In this document: in pieces, positions 6,323 to 11,676 of the stretch
How positions within the stretch are numbered: the stretch's first letter is position 1
How the letters are laid out: each line of letters opens with the position of its first letter
Source of the DNA: Hyphomicrobiales bacterium
GTDB lineage: Bacteria > Pseudomonadota > Alphaproteobacteria > Rhizobiales > JAKIUO01
NCBI GenBank assembly: GCA_027069645.1
Contig: JALXEI010000301.1
Coordinates: 1-11,676, forward strand
DNA length: 11,676 nucleotides
Reading direction: 5' to 3'
The notes under the pieces: generated by a model
Databases searched by the model: none
What the model was told of the DNA's origin: nothing
The model's input: only the letters and a program-made list of their open reading frames with translations
Translations under genes and position numbers: made by a program

Positions 6323-6380
6323 ATGATATTTGCAGGACAGAAATATTTGCCTTTTTTCGGCATGTGATGAAGGATGATAT

Positions 6381-6626
6381 ATGACGATGTTTTATGCAGC
6401 TCTTGCTGCCGGACCGGCTTCAAAGGCTCTCGGGCTTGTGCCGGAAGATGCCCTTGCGCTGGCCATTGTGGCCATTGCGATTTCTGTTGTTCTGGAGCTG
6501 TTTTTGCTAAAATCGGTCCGTGATCGCCGCGTGCTCGGTGTGCCGCCGGTGTCGGCTGCAACCGTTGTGCTGGCCTTTGTTTCCATGCTTTGCCTGCTGG
6601 GAGGGCTGATCCTTCTGTTCGGCTAG
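6381..6626 (+). CDS. Small two-helix membrane protein, hypothetical
   Basis: Unrecognised 81-residue protein. It has two hydrophobic helices, about 25-44 and 57-80, joined by a short basic loop (KSVRDRR, 44-50). By the positive-inside rule the loop would be cytoplasmic and both ends outside. The N-terminal 24 residues are mildly hydrophobic and end in GLVPEDALALA. The ATG at 6381 is preceded by AAGGA at 6370-6374, a well-placed ribosome binding site. It lies 58 bases after leuD and 35 before a second protein of the same shape, all on one strand, so co-transcription with the leucine genes is likely. Function is unknown. Confidence 0.75.
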   Translation: MTMFYAALAAGPASKALGLVPEDALALAIVAIAISVVLELFLLKSVRDRRVLGVPPVSAATVVLAFVSMLCLLGGLILLFG

Positions 6627-6661
6627 GCCGGGGAAATAAGAAAACAGGGGAGGGAGTTGAA

Positions 6662-6886
6662 ATGGATCAGACAACGCATCAGGTCATACCGGGCCTGTCG
6701 CCGGAACTGGCGCAGGGGCTGTCTGTGCTGTTGTTCGTGCTGGCAGCGCTGATGTTCCTGCTGGTGGCTTTTGCGATGGTGAAGCGCAGGGCCCGCGGGC
6801 AAAAAGCCTTGCCGGGGGCCGGAATTGTGCTGCTGATGATCGGTGTGGCCAGTTTTGTCGGCGCCCTCGTCCTGAAGATCCTGTGA
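6662..6886 (+). CDS. Small two-helix membrane protein, hypothetical (same shape as the preceding one)
   Basis: Unrecognised 74-residue protein with helices at about 18-40 and 52-72 around a basic loop (KRRARGQK, 41-48), again predicting a cytoplasmic loop with both ends outside. Its layout (helix, basic loop, Pro, glycine-rich helix) copies that of the protein just upstream, which may indicate an old duplication, but residue identity is low. The ATG at 6662 is preceded by GGGGAGGGAG, a strong ribosome binding site; an open frame extends upstream to 6590 but overlaps the previous gene and lacks such a site. The stop at 6884-6886 is one base before the next ATG, so translation of the two genes is probably coupled. 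Confidence 0.75.
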   Translation: MDQTTHQVIPGLSPELAQGLSVLLFVLAALMFLLVAFAMVKRRARGQKALPGAGIVLLMIGVASFVGALVLKIL

Positions 6887-6887
6887 T

Positions 6888-7220
6888 ATGAGTCCCTTTG
6901 CCCGAACCCCGGAGCCGCCATATTACGCCGTGATTTTCACCAGTCAGCGTTCGCCGGGCGACGAGAGCGGTTATGAGGAAATGGCAACCCGTATGATGGA
7001 GCTGGCTCCGCGCCAGCCCGGCTATCTCGGGACTGAAAGTGCCCGTGACGGGGACGGGTTCGGCATTACCGTTTCCTACTGGCGCGATGAAGCGGCAATC
7101 ACGGCCTGGAAGCAGCAGGCCGAACATCTTGAGGCGCAACGCCTTGGCCGCAACAAATGGTACAGCCGCTTTTCCCTGCGCATCGCCAAAGTCGAGCGGG
7201 TCGGGAACGGAAAACCATAG
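6888..7220 (+). CDS. Antibiotic biosynthesis monooxygenase (ABM) domain protein
   Basis: Single-domain member of the dimeric alpha/beta barrel ABM family. Named members include quinol monooxygenases and haem-degrading enzymes, but many small ones have no known substrate, and none can be given here. The 110-residue product carries the usual elements in order: YYAVIFTSQRSPGDE (first strand), YEEMATRMMELAPRQPGYLG (helix and turn), then DGFGITVSYWRDEAAITAWK (strand and the typical YW...A..AW helix), HLEAQRLGRNKWYSRF, and the last strand SLRIAKVER. The start lies one base after the stop of the preceding membrane protein gene, and that gene's 3' end must supply the ribosome binding region. It sits directly before leuB, 98 bases away. 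Family assignment is good; a role in leucine metabolism is not implied by the sequence. Confidence 0.87.
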   Translation: MSPFARTPEPPYYAVIFTSQRSPGDESGYEEMATRMMELAPRQPGYLGTESARDGDGFGITVSYWRDEAAITAWKQQAEHLEAQRLGRNKWYSRFSLRIAKVERVGNGKP

Positions 7221-7318
7221 TTCGGGAATATCGCGGCAAGCCGCCCCTTGCCATTTTCTCCTTCTCACTTTACCCATGCCGGAACCCTTCTGTAATTTAT
7301 TATGTGAGGCAAAAATAA

Positions 7319-8425
7319 ATGGCCAATTACAATCTTCTTTTGCTGCCCGGCGATGGTATCGGTCCCGAGATCATGCGGGAGACCAGGCGCATTATTGACT
7401 GGTTCAACGCACAGGGCGGCGCGCACTTTGAGATTGAGGAAGATCTGGTCGGGGGGGCTTCATATGATGCGCACAAATCCCCGGCAACCGATGCCATGAT
7501 GGACAGGGCGCTGGCCGCTGACGCGGTGCTGTTCGGGGCGGTGGGCGGTGACAAATGGGCCGATGTGCCTTATGAAGCGCGCCCCGAGGCCGGTCTGTTG
7601 CGTTTGCGCAAGGATCTGGAACTGTTTGCCAATCTGCGCCCGGCGGTCTGTTATCCGGCGCTGGCGGCGGCATCTTCCCTCAAACCGGAGTTGGTCGAGG
7701 GGCTTGATATCATGATCGTGCGCGAGCTGACCGGCGGGGTCTATTTTGGCGAACCAAAGGAGATCACCGGTACGGGCAACGAAAAGCGTGCCGTTGATAC
7801 GCAGGTTTACGATACCCATGAAATCGAGCGTATTGCACGCGTCGCCTTCGATCTGGCGCAAAAGCGCGGCAACAGGGTGCATTCGAGCGAAAAGCACAAT
7901 GTCATGGCTACCGGTATTCTGTGGAAAGAGGTGGTGACGCGCATTCACGATGAGGAATTTTCCGGCGTCGAACTGCAACATATTCTGGCTGACAATTGCG
8001 CCATGCAACTGGTGCGTAACCCCAAACAGTTCGATGTTATTGTCACCGACAATCTGTTTGGCGACATCCTGTCCGATGTTGCCGCCATGCTGACCGGTTC
8101 GCTGGGTATGCTGGCCTCTGCCTCTCTGGGGGCGGCGGGGAGCGATGGCAAAATGAAGGCCATGTATGAGCCGGTGCATGGTTCGGCCCCCGATATTGCC
8201 GGCAAGGGCAAGGCCAATCCGATTGCCATGATCGACAGTTTTGGCATGTGTCTGCGCTATTCGTTCAACAGGGGCGCGGAAGCCGACCTGTTGCAAAAGG
8301 CCATCACAAATGTTCTGGAAAAGGGCTTGCGCACGGCCGATATCATGCAGGCGGGATTGCAACAGGTCTCCACCGGCGAAATGGGGGATGCCATCCTTGC
8401 CGAACTGGATAATCTGTCAGCCTGA
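7319..8425 (+). CDS. leuB: 3-isopropylmalate dehydrogenase LeuB
   Basis: NAD-dependent oxidative decarboxylation of 3-isopropylmalate to 2-oxoisocaproate, the step before the final transamination to leucine. The 368-residue product shows GDGIGPEIM at 11-19, the substrate arginines in LRLRKDLELFANLRP (94-108), and RELTGGVYFGEP (135-146) with the catalytic tyrosine Y142. The catalytic lysine is K192 (SSEKHNVM). The metal-binding aspartates are D225 (ADNCAMQLV), D249 and D253 (TDNLFGDILSD). The NAD-binding loop EPVHGSAPDIAGKGKANP is at 284-301. All expected active-site residues are present. The ATG at 7319 has TGAGG about 12 bases before it. It follows the ABM gene after 98 bases and precedes an exported protein gene after 93 bases. 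The gap before it is long enough for its own promoter, but I could not identify one. Confidence 0.97.
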   Translation: MANYNLLLLPGDGIGPEIMRETRRIIDWFNAQGGAHFEIEEDLVGGASYDAHKSPATDAMMDRALAADAVLFGAVGGDKWADVPYEARPEAGLLRLRKDLELFANLRPAVCYPALAAASSLKPELVEGLDIMIVRELTGGVYFGEPKEITGTGNEKRAVDTQVYDTHEIERIARVAFDLAQKRGNRVHSSEKHNVMATGILWKEVVTRIHDEEFSGVELQHILADNCAMQLVRNPKQFDVIVTDNLFGDILSDVAAMLTGSLGMLASASLGAAGSDGKMKAMYEPVHGSAPDIAGKGKANPIAMIDSFGMCLRYSFNRGAEADLLQKAITNVLEKGLRTADIMQAGLQQVSTGEMGDAILAELDNLSA

Positions 8426-8454
8426 CCCGCGGTCTGCGGCGGGGCGTCACAAAA

Positions 8455-8470
8455 CAGCCGTGATCGGCTG
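8455..8470 (+). repeat. Small hairpin after leuB
   Basis: CAGCCG / CGGCTG with loop TGAT, 29 bases after the leuB stop. No T-tract follows, so it is not a convincing terminator; it may only end or protect the leuB message. Confidence 0.35.
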
Positions 8471-8518
8471 GCTAAACGGAATTTACATGTTTAATGCAAA
8501 CCGATCAGGGGAAGTATA

Positions 8519-9181
8519 TTGACTGTTTTTATCCGTACCGGTGTCTTTGCCGCGACAGTGTTCAGTGTTTTGGCCATTGCTAATCTGTGGACGGGCAAGG
8601 CGCTTGCCTTTGATGAATCAAAGATTGTCATGACGCCGCAGGAAAAGGCGGAAAAGGAAAGCCGCAAGGCCTGCAAAATCAGGATTTGCAGTATTTTTCG
8701 CAGCAAAAAGACATCCGGTGAGCGGATTCAATGCCCGATCGTCAAGACCTGGCGCGAGGAAGCCATCAAGGATACGGTAACCGGCGGCAAGATCGGCTGG
8801 CGCTGGGGCGGTGTGCACTGCACCTTCGATCTCGATCTGTCGCAGGGCGATCTGCAAAAGGTGGTGACCGAAAGCGAATATGAATTGAAAGTGCCTTCAC
8901 ATACCATCCATTGCGATGTTGACCGCAAAAAACAGGGCAAGGTCCACAAGATTGCCGTCAGCATTGCGCCGGTGGTCAAATTCAAGGACGGCAAGGCCGT
9001 GGAAGCCCGCATGAACTGGGGCAAGGTGGAGGCTCCCGTCCTGTTTAAAAGCCTGATCTGGCCCGGTGTCAAAATTGACAATGCCACCAATATTATTGGT
9101 GGCAAGATGGTCAAAATGGTCAACGGTTTCATGACCAGAAAATGCGACCAGGTGGCCAGCGAATTGCCTGGTGCGAAATAG
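8519..9181 (+). CDS. Exported six-cysteine protein, hypothetical
   Basis: 220-residue precursor. Residues 1-30 form a classical signal peptide: a short start with one Arg, a hydrophobic core, and a likely signal peptidase I site after ALA at 28-30. The mature part has exactly six cysteines (52, 57, 72, 101, 132, 209), an even number that would suit three disulphide bonds in the periplasm. Other marked strings are CKIRICSIF, VKTWREE, IGWRWGGVHC and NATNIIGGKMVKMVNGF. I recall unnamed proteins of this shape near leucine genes in other alphaproteobacteria, but that is memory, not a search. The start is TTG at 8519, with AGGGGA 6 bases upstream; no ATG gives an intact signal peptide. It lies 93 bases after leuB on the same strand. 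No enzyme motif is recognised. Confidence 0.8.
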   Translation: MTVFIRTGVFAATVFSVLAIANLWTGKALAFDESKIVMTPQEKAEKESRKACKIRICSIFRSKKTSGERIQCPIVKTWREEAIKDTVTGGKIGWRWGGVHCTFDLDLSQGDLQKVVTESEYELKVPSHTIHCDVDRKKQGKVHKIAVSIAPVVKFKDGKAVEARMNWGKVEAPVLFKSLIWPGVKIDNATNIIGGKMVKMVNGFMTRKCDQVASELPGAK

Positions 9182-9243
9182 GCCGCAGACTCATGAACGG
9201 CTTTCGGCTGTGTTGGTCATGAAAGGCGTATTATCGGTGCGTA

Positions 9244-9271
9244 AAATCCGGATCGATTCCGGTCCGGATTT
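9244..9271. repeat. Perfect 9-bp inverted repeat
   Basis: AAATCCGGA (9244-9252) and TCCGGATTT (9263-9271) around a 10-base loop, between the exported protein gene and the four-helix membrane protein gene. No T-tract follows. It could be an operator or promoter-proximal site for the downstream gene, or an RNA hairpin ending the upstream message. Confidence 0.5.
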
Positions 9272-9303
9272 GCAGGGGCATGAAAAGGCATGGAGGGATT
9301 TGA

Positions 9304-9738
9304 GTGGTCGAGCCGTTTTTTAGCAAAATCATCCATGCTGTCCCATATATTCTAAGTGCTCTTGGTTCCGGCAACATGCTGGTGATCTGGCTGGCCCGCA
9401 AGGCGATCTTGCGGGGGGACTGGCAGGCGCATCGCAGGCTTATGCTGGGGGCGCTGGCCTTTTGGGGGAGTACCCTGGCGCTGTTTGCATTCTATCTTTA
9501 TGTGCGAGGGCTGAGGGTTCTGATTGCTGTGCCTGAAGTGATTTTCGGGCTTTATGTGGTCAGTGTGGTCATGTGCGCGGCAATGCTCGGGTTGACGCTG
9601 CTGCGTTTGTTTCGACATCAATATCTGCCGCATAAAATTCTGGCCCGAAAGACAATTCTTGTCTGGTTGTGGACCTGCCTGTTTGGCATTTTTTTCTATC
9701 CGCTGACTGACGCCCATATTTATCCGGTGGCGGGTTGA
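9304..9738 (+). CDS. Four-helix membrane protein resembling DUF420
   Basis: 144-residue membrane protein with predicted helices at about 12-30, 46-66, 76-103 and 116-133. The pattern AHRRLMLGALAF (42-53) before helix 2 and PHKILARKTILVWLWTCLFG (109-128) at the last helix resembles DUF420 (YozB-type) proteins, in which histidines H43 and H110 sit at equivalent places. The match is by eye and is only moderate. The start is GTG at 9304 with GGAGGG 6 bases upstream, an excellent ribosome binding site. The 3' end overlaps the end of the convergent proline iminopeptidase gene by 19 bases. No function can be stated; DUF420 genes elsewhere often lie near respiratory genes, but none are seen here. Confidence 0.68.
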   Translation: MVEPFFSKIIHAVPYILSALGSGNMLVIWLARKAILRGDWQAHRRLMLGALAFWGSTLALFAFYLYVRGLRVLIAVPEVIFGLYVVSVVMCAAMLGLTLLRLFRHQYLPHKILARKTILVWLWTCLFGIFFYPLTDAHIYPVAG

Positions 9739-10691
9739 TGATTGAAAAGCTCATCGGAGCGGCGGATGATGGCGTCCGTCATGCCCGGTTCACGGAAGGA
9801 ATGGCCGGCATCGGGGACAATGGTAAGTGTGGAGCCGGGCAGGGCTTCATGGAGCTGTAACGCGGTAACCATCGGGCAAACGAGGTCATAACGGCCATTG
9901 ATGATATGAACGGGGATCCCGGACAGCCTTTGTTCGGCTTCCGCCAGCAGGCGATCACCATCGATAAAACCGTTATGCCGAAAATAATGGTTCTCGATCA
10001 GCGAATGGGACAGGACATAGTCGGGATTGGCCATTTCCTCGTCGATACGCCGGAGATCCGGGATCAGGCGCGAGGCCTGCTGTTCGAGATGTGTCCACAA
10101 AAACAGCGCCCGGTTGCGCATGGCTTCATGTCTGCTGGTGAACAGTTTGCGATAGCCCTCGATCGGATCATGACGATCGTCCGGAGGTAAAAGGGTGATG
10201 AAATCGCGAAACGTCTCGGGGTAAAGCTGGCTGACCACACCGCCTTGAAAATAGAGCGCCCGAAACTCGCAAGGACGGCACAGAAAAATACCATAGACCA
10301 GCAGCGAGAGAACCCTTTCGGGATGCTTCATGGCAAAGGCCAGCGCCAGTGTCGAGCCCCAGGAGCCGCCGACCAGATGCGCCTTTTCGATGTCCATATG
10401 ATCCATCAGGGCGATCATGTCATTGATGAGATCATCGGTTGTGTTGTGTTCAATAGATCCGTGCGGCGTGCTCTTGCCGCAGCCGCGCTGGTCAAACTGG
10501 ATGATATGAAATTTCTGCGGGTCGAAAAGGCGGCGATGATCGGTATGTGAGCCGCTGCCCGGGCCACCATGCAGGAACAAAAGCGGCTGACCGTCGCGGT
10601 TGCCCGCACGCTCGAAATGAATTTTGTGCTCATGCGAAACCGGCAAATGGCCGCTGTCAAACGGGGCAAGGGCGGGAAAGAGGGTACGCAA
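9720..10691 (-). CDS. pip: Proline iminopeptidase (alpha/beta hydrolase, peptidase family S33)
   Basis: Cytoplasmic serine peptidase that removes N-terminal proline from peptides. The 323-residue product has the oxyanion-hole motif HGGPGSG (41-47), FDQRGCGKSTPHGS (66-79, typical of prolyl iminopeptidases), the nucleophile in GGSWGS with S110, D269 in INGRYDLVCP and H297 in DAGHSF, which complete the triad. The cap domain between about 140 and 250 has the usual helical content. The TTG at 10691 gives MRTLFPALAPFDSGHLPVS, the normal family start, with AAAGG 8 bases upstream; another in-frame TTG at 10721 would add ten residues. The stop lies inside the last codons of the convergent membrane protein gene. 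It appears to be a single-gene unit divergent from asd. Confidence 0.94.
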   Translation of the reverse strand: MRTLFPALAPFDSGHLPVSHEHKIHFERAGNRDGQPLLFLHGGPGSGSHTDHRRLFDPQKFHIIQFDQRGCGKSTPHGSIEHNTTDDLINDMIALMDHMDIEKAHLVGGSWGSTLALAFAMKHPERVLSLLVYGIFLCRPCEFRALYFQGGVVSQLYPETFRDFITLLPPDDRHDPIEGYRKLFTSRHEAMRNRALFLWTHLEQQASRLIPDLRRIDEEMANPDYVLSHSLIENHYFRHNGFIDGDRLLAEAEQRLSGIPVHIINGRYDLVCPMVTALQLHEALPGSTLTIVPDAGHSFREPGMTDAIIRRSDELFNHQPATG

Positions 10692-11133
10692 GGGCAGGAC
10701 CTTTCTTTGATGGCAATGCAAAAAAAAGCCACTGCGTGACTTGCCCTCAAAGGGCGGGCCTCCTGCGCGGATGGCGTTGGGGACCCGTCCCCAAACCCCA
10801 AAGAGGGGGTGAAGGGGCTTGCCCCTTCTGCCGGCTGAACAGGCCGCCCGCGCGGCGAGCGCAAGCTGCGTCAGCAGCTTTGTTGCAAAACCCTATCGTT
10901 CCGGCTTCCTCTTGACAAGCGACAAAAATTGGTGTTCCAAGAGGCCAGCAGAATTTGCAAAGGCATGACAGGCAAGCGGGCTGATCTCGATGTTGTTTTC
11001 AAAAACCATTATTGGCAAGATTACCAAACGCACCACCATACCGGCCGCGTAGCCTTTCCTCTTGCCCCGTGATCTCCTCCCCGGCGGGCTGGAGACAGGA
11101 AAAGCGGGGAGCAGAAAGAGGGTTGTTTTCATC
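10692..11133. other. Divergent intergenic region between pip and asd
   Basis: About 440 bases with no credible gene. The pip-proximal part (10743-10880) is packed with short perfect hairpins described separately. The asd-proximal part is plainer. It contains one perfect -35 hexamer, TTGACA at 10912-10917, but nothing near TATAAT at the proper distance downstream, so I do not call a promoter. Overlapping open frames on both strands here are by-products of the GC-rich repeats. Confidence 0.65.
10743..10880. repeat. Cluster of perfect short palindromes (extragenic hairpin element)
   Basis: Four separate perfect stems within 138 bases: GCCCT-CAA-AGGGC (10743-10755), TTGGGGAC-CC-GTCCCCAA (10777-10794), GAAGGGGC-TT-GCCCCTTC (10811-10828) and AAGCTGC-GTCA-GCAGCTT (10863-10880). 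The two middle ones have 8-bp arms and almost no loop, so they may act as DNA cruciforms or as RNA hairpins with slightly opened tips. G and C runs dominate. This looks like an extragenic palindromic element of the kind scattered through many alphaproteobacterial genomes, but only one copy is in the window. Confidence 0.65.
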
Positions 11134-11676
11134 ATGGGTTATAAAGTCGCCATTGTCGGGGCCACGGGCAATGTGGGTCAGGAAATGCTGACCATTCTGG
11201 ACGAGCGCCGGTTTCCGGCAGACGAGGTGTTCGCCATCGCCTCGCGAAAGAGCATTGGCCGGGAAGTGTCCTTTGGCGACAGGACGCTCAAATGTCATGA
11301 TCTGGCGCAGTTCGACTTCTCGCAATGCGATTTTGCCCTGATGTCGGCGGGGGCGACGGTGTCAAAGGAATGGGCCCCGAAGATTGCCGCGACCGGTTGT
11401 GTTGTCATTGATAACAGTTCCGCCTGGCGCTATGACATCGACGTGCCGCTGGTGGTGCCCGAGGTCAATCCGCAGGCCGTTGAGGGCTATGCCAAAAAGA
11501 ACATCATCGCTAACCCGAACTGCTCGACCATCCAGCTTGTGGTGGCCCTGAAGCCGCTGCATGACGAAGCAAAGATCAAGCGCGTTGTGATCTCAACCTA
11601 TCAGTCGGTTTCCGGCGCCGGCAAGGCGGCGATGGACGAGCTGTGGGATCAGACCAAGGGCATGTTTGTGCCGGGG
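11134..11676 (+). CDS. asd: Aspartate-semialdehyde dehydrogenase Asd, 5' part only
   Basis: NADPH-dependent reduction of aspartyl phosphate to aspartate semialdehyde, the branch-point step toward lysine and diaminopimelate, methionine, threonine and isoleucine. The first 181 residues are present and run off the right edge; the full family length is about 340. The nucleotide-binding loop VGATGNVG is at 8-15, ASRKSIG follows at 38-44, DNSSAWR at 93-99, and the catalytic cysteine is C130 in NPNCSTIQ (127-134). STYQSVSGAGKAAMDEL follows in the C-terminal catalytic domain. The ATG at 11134 starts MGYKVAIVGATG, the normal opening; a purine-rich AAAGAGGG lies 11 bases upstream, slightly far. It is divergent from pip. 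Its presence downstream of leuB fits the gene order common in alphaproteobacteria. Confidence 0.96.
   Translation, partial: MGYKVAIVGATGNVGQEMLTILDERRFPADEVFAIASRKSIGREVSFGDRTLKCHDLAQFDFSQCDFALMSAGATVSKEWAPKIAATGCVVIDNSSAWRYDIDVPLVVPEVNPQAVEGYAKKNIIANPNCSTIQLVVALKPLHDEAKIKRVVISTYQSVSGAGKAAMDELWDQTKGMFVPG

Noticed and set aside
6381..6886. Toxin-antitoxin or holin pair in the two small membrane proteins
   Set aside because: No antitoxin-like partner, lysis gene or phage context; they sit in a biosynthetic operon, so the idea has no support beyond size and hydrophobicity.
7460..8362. 300-codon open frame antisense to leuB
   Set aside because: The plus strand encodes an intact LeuB with all active-site residues; the antisense frame is a shadow without family resemblance.
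10415..10915. Open frames of over 100 codons on both strands at the pip start and its upstream region
   Set aside because: They are antisense or out-of-frame reads of pip plus the GC-rich hairpin cluster; low-complexity Pro/Arg/Ser-rich products without a good start signal.
10912..10940. Promoter of asd from the perfect TTGACA
   Set aside because: The positions 16-18 bases downstream read GTTCCA/TTCCAA, unlike a -10 box.

Overview
The window looks like ordinary chromosome from a member of the Alphaproteobacteria of moderate GC. The RpoH protein is of the alphaproteobacterial type (a glycine-rich start running into SRYLADIRKFPML), and leuD, leuB and asd lie in the order common in that class. 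The order or genus cannot be fixed from this sequence. No phage, plasmid, CRISPR, rRNA or tRNA signal was seen. I found no convincing new multi-gene system. The unusual content is mainly non-coding repeats plus a few unnamed small proteins.

Left part (1-3600): the N-terminal 155 residues of RlmN (minus, running off the edge) diverge from rpoH (plus) across about 500 bases holding a pair of inverted, hairpin-forming REP-type repeats. rpoH ends at a strong intrinsic terminator. A lipid kinase gene of the diacylglycerol kinase/YegS superfamily starts only 18 bases past its T-tract. It faces a DUF2062 membrane protein gene on the minus strand.

Middle part (3600-5500): a minus-strand ProXp-type editing deacylase gene is separated from a plus-strand DUF805-like membrane protein gene by a 268-bp non-coding element with 28-bp terminal inverted repeats (MITE-like). 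The element runs in frame into the DUF805-like gene and creates a false N-terminal extension. The likely start is a TTG with a good ribosome binding site outside the element. A small minus-strand protein with two CxxC motifs follows.

Right part (5700-11676): a plus-strand leucine cluster reads leuD, two tiny two-helix membrane proteins, an antibiotic-biosynthesis-monooxygenase (ABM) domain protein and leuB. It continues with an exported six-cysteine protein and a four-helix membrane protein resembling DUF420. A minus-strand proline iminopeptidase overlaps the last of these tail to tail. After 440 bases crowded with perfect short hairpins comes the 5' part of asd. LeuD and LeuB act in the last steps of leucine synthesis and Asd at the branch to lysine, methionine and threonine. 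leuC, the partner of leuD, is not in the window.

Several genes here appear to begin with TTG or GTG, and I reset starts by ribosome binding site and family alignment where possible.
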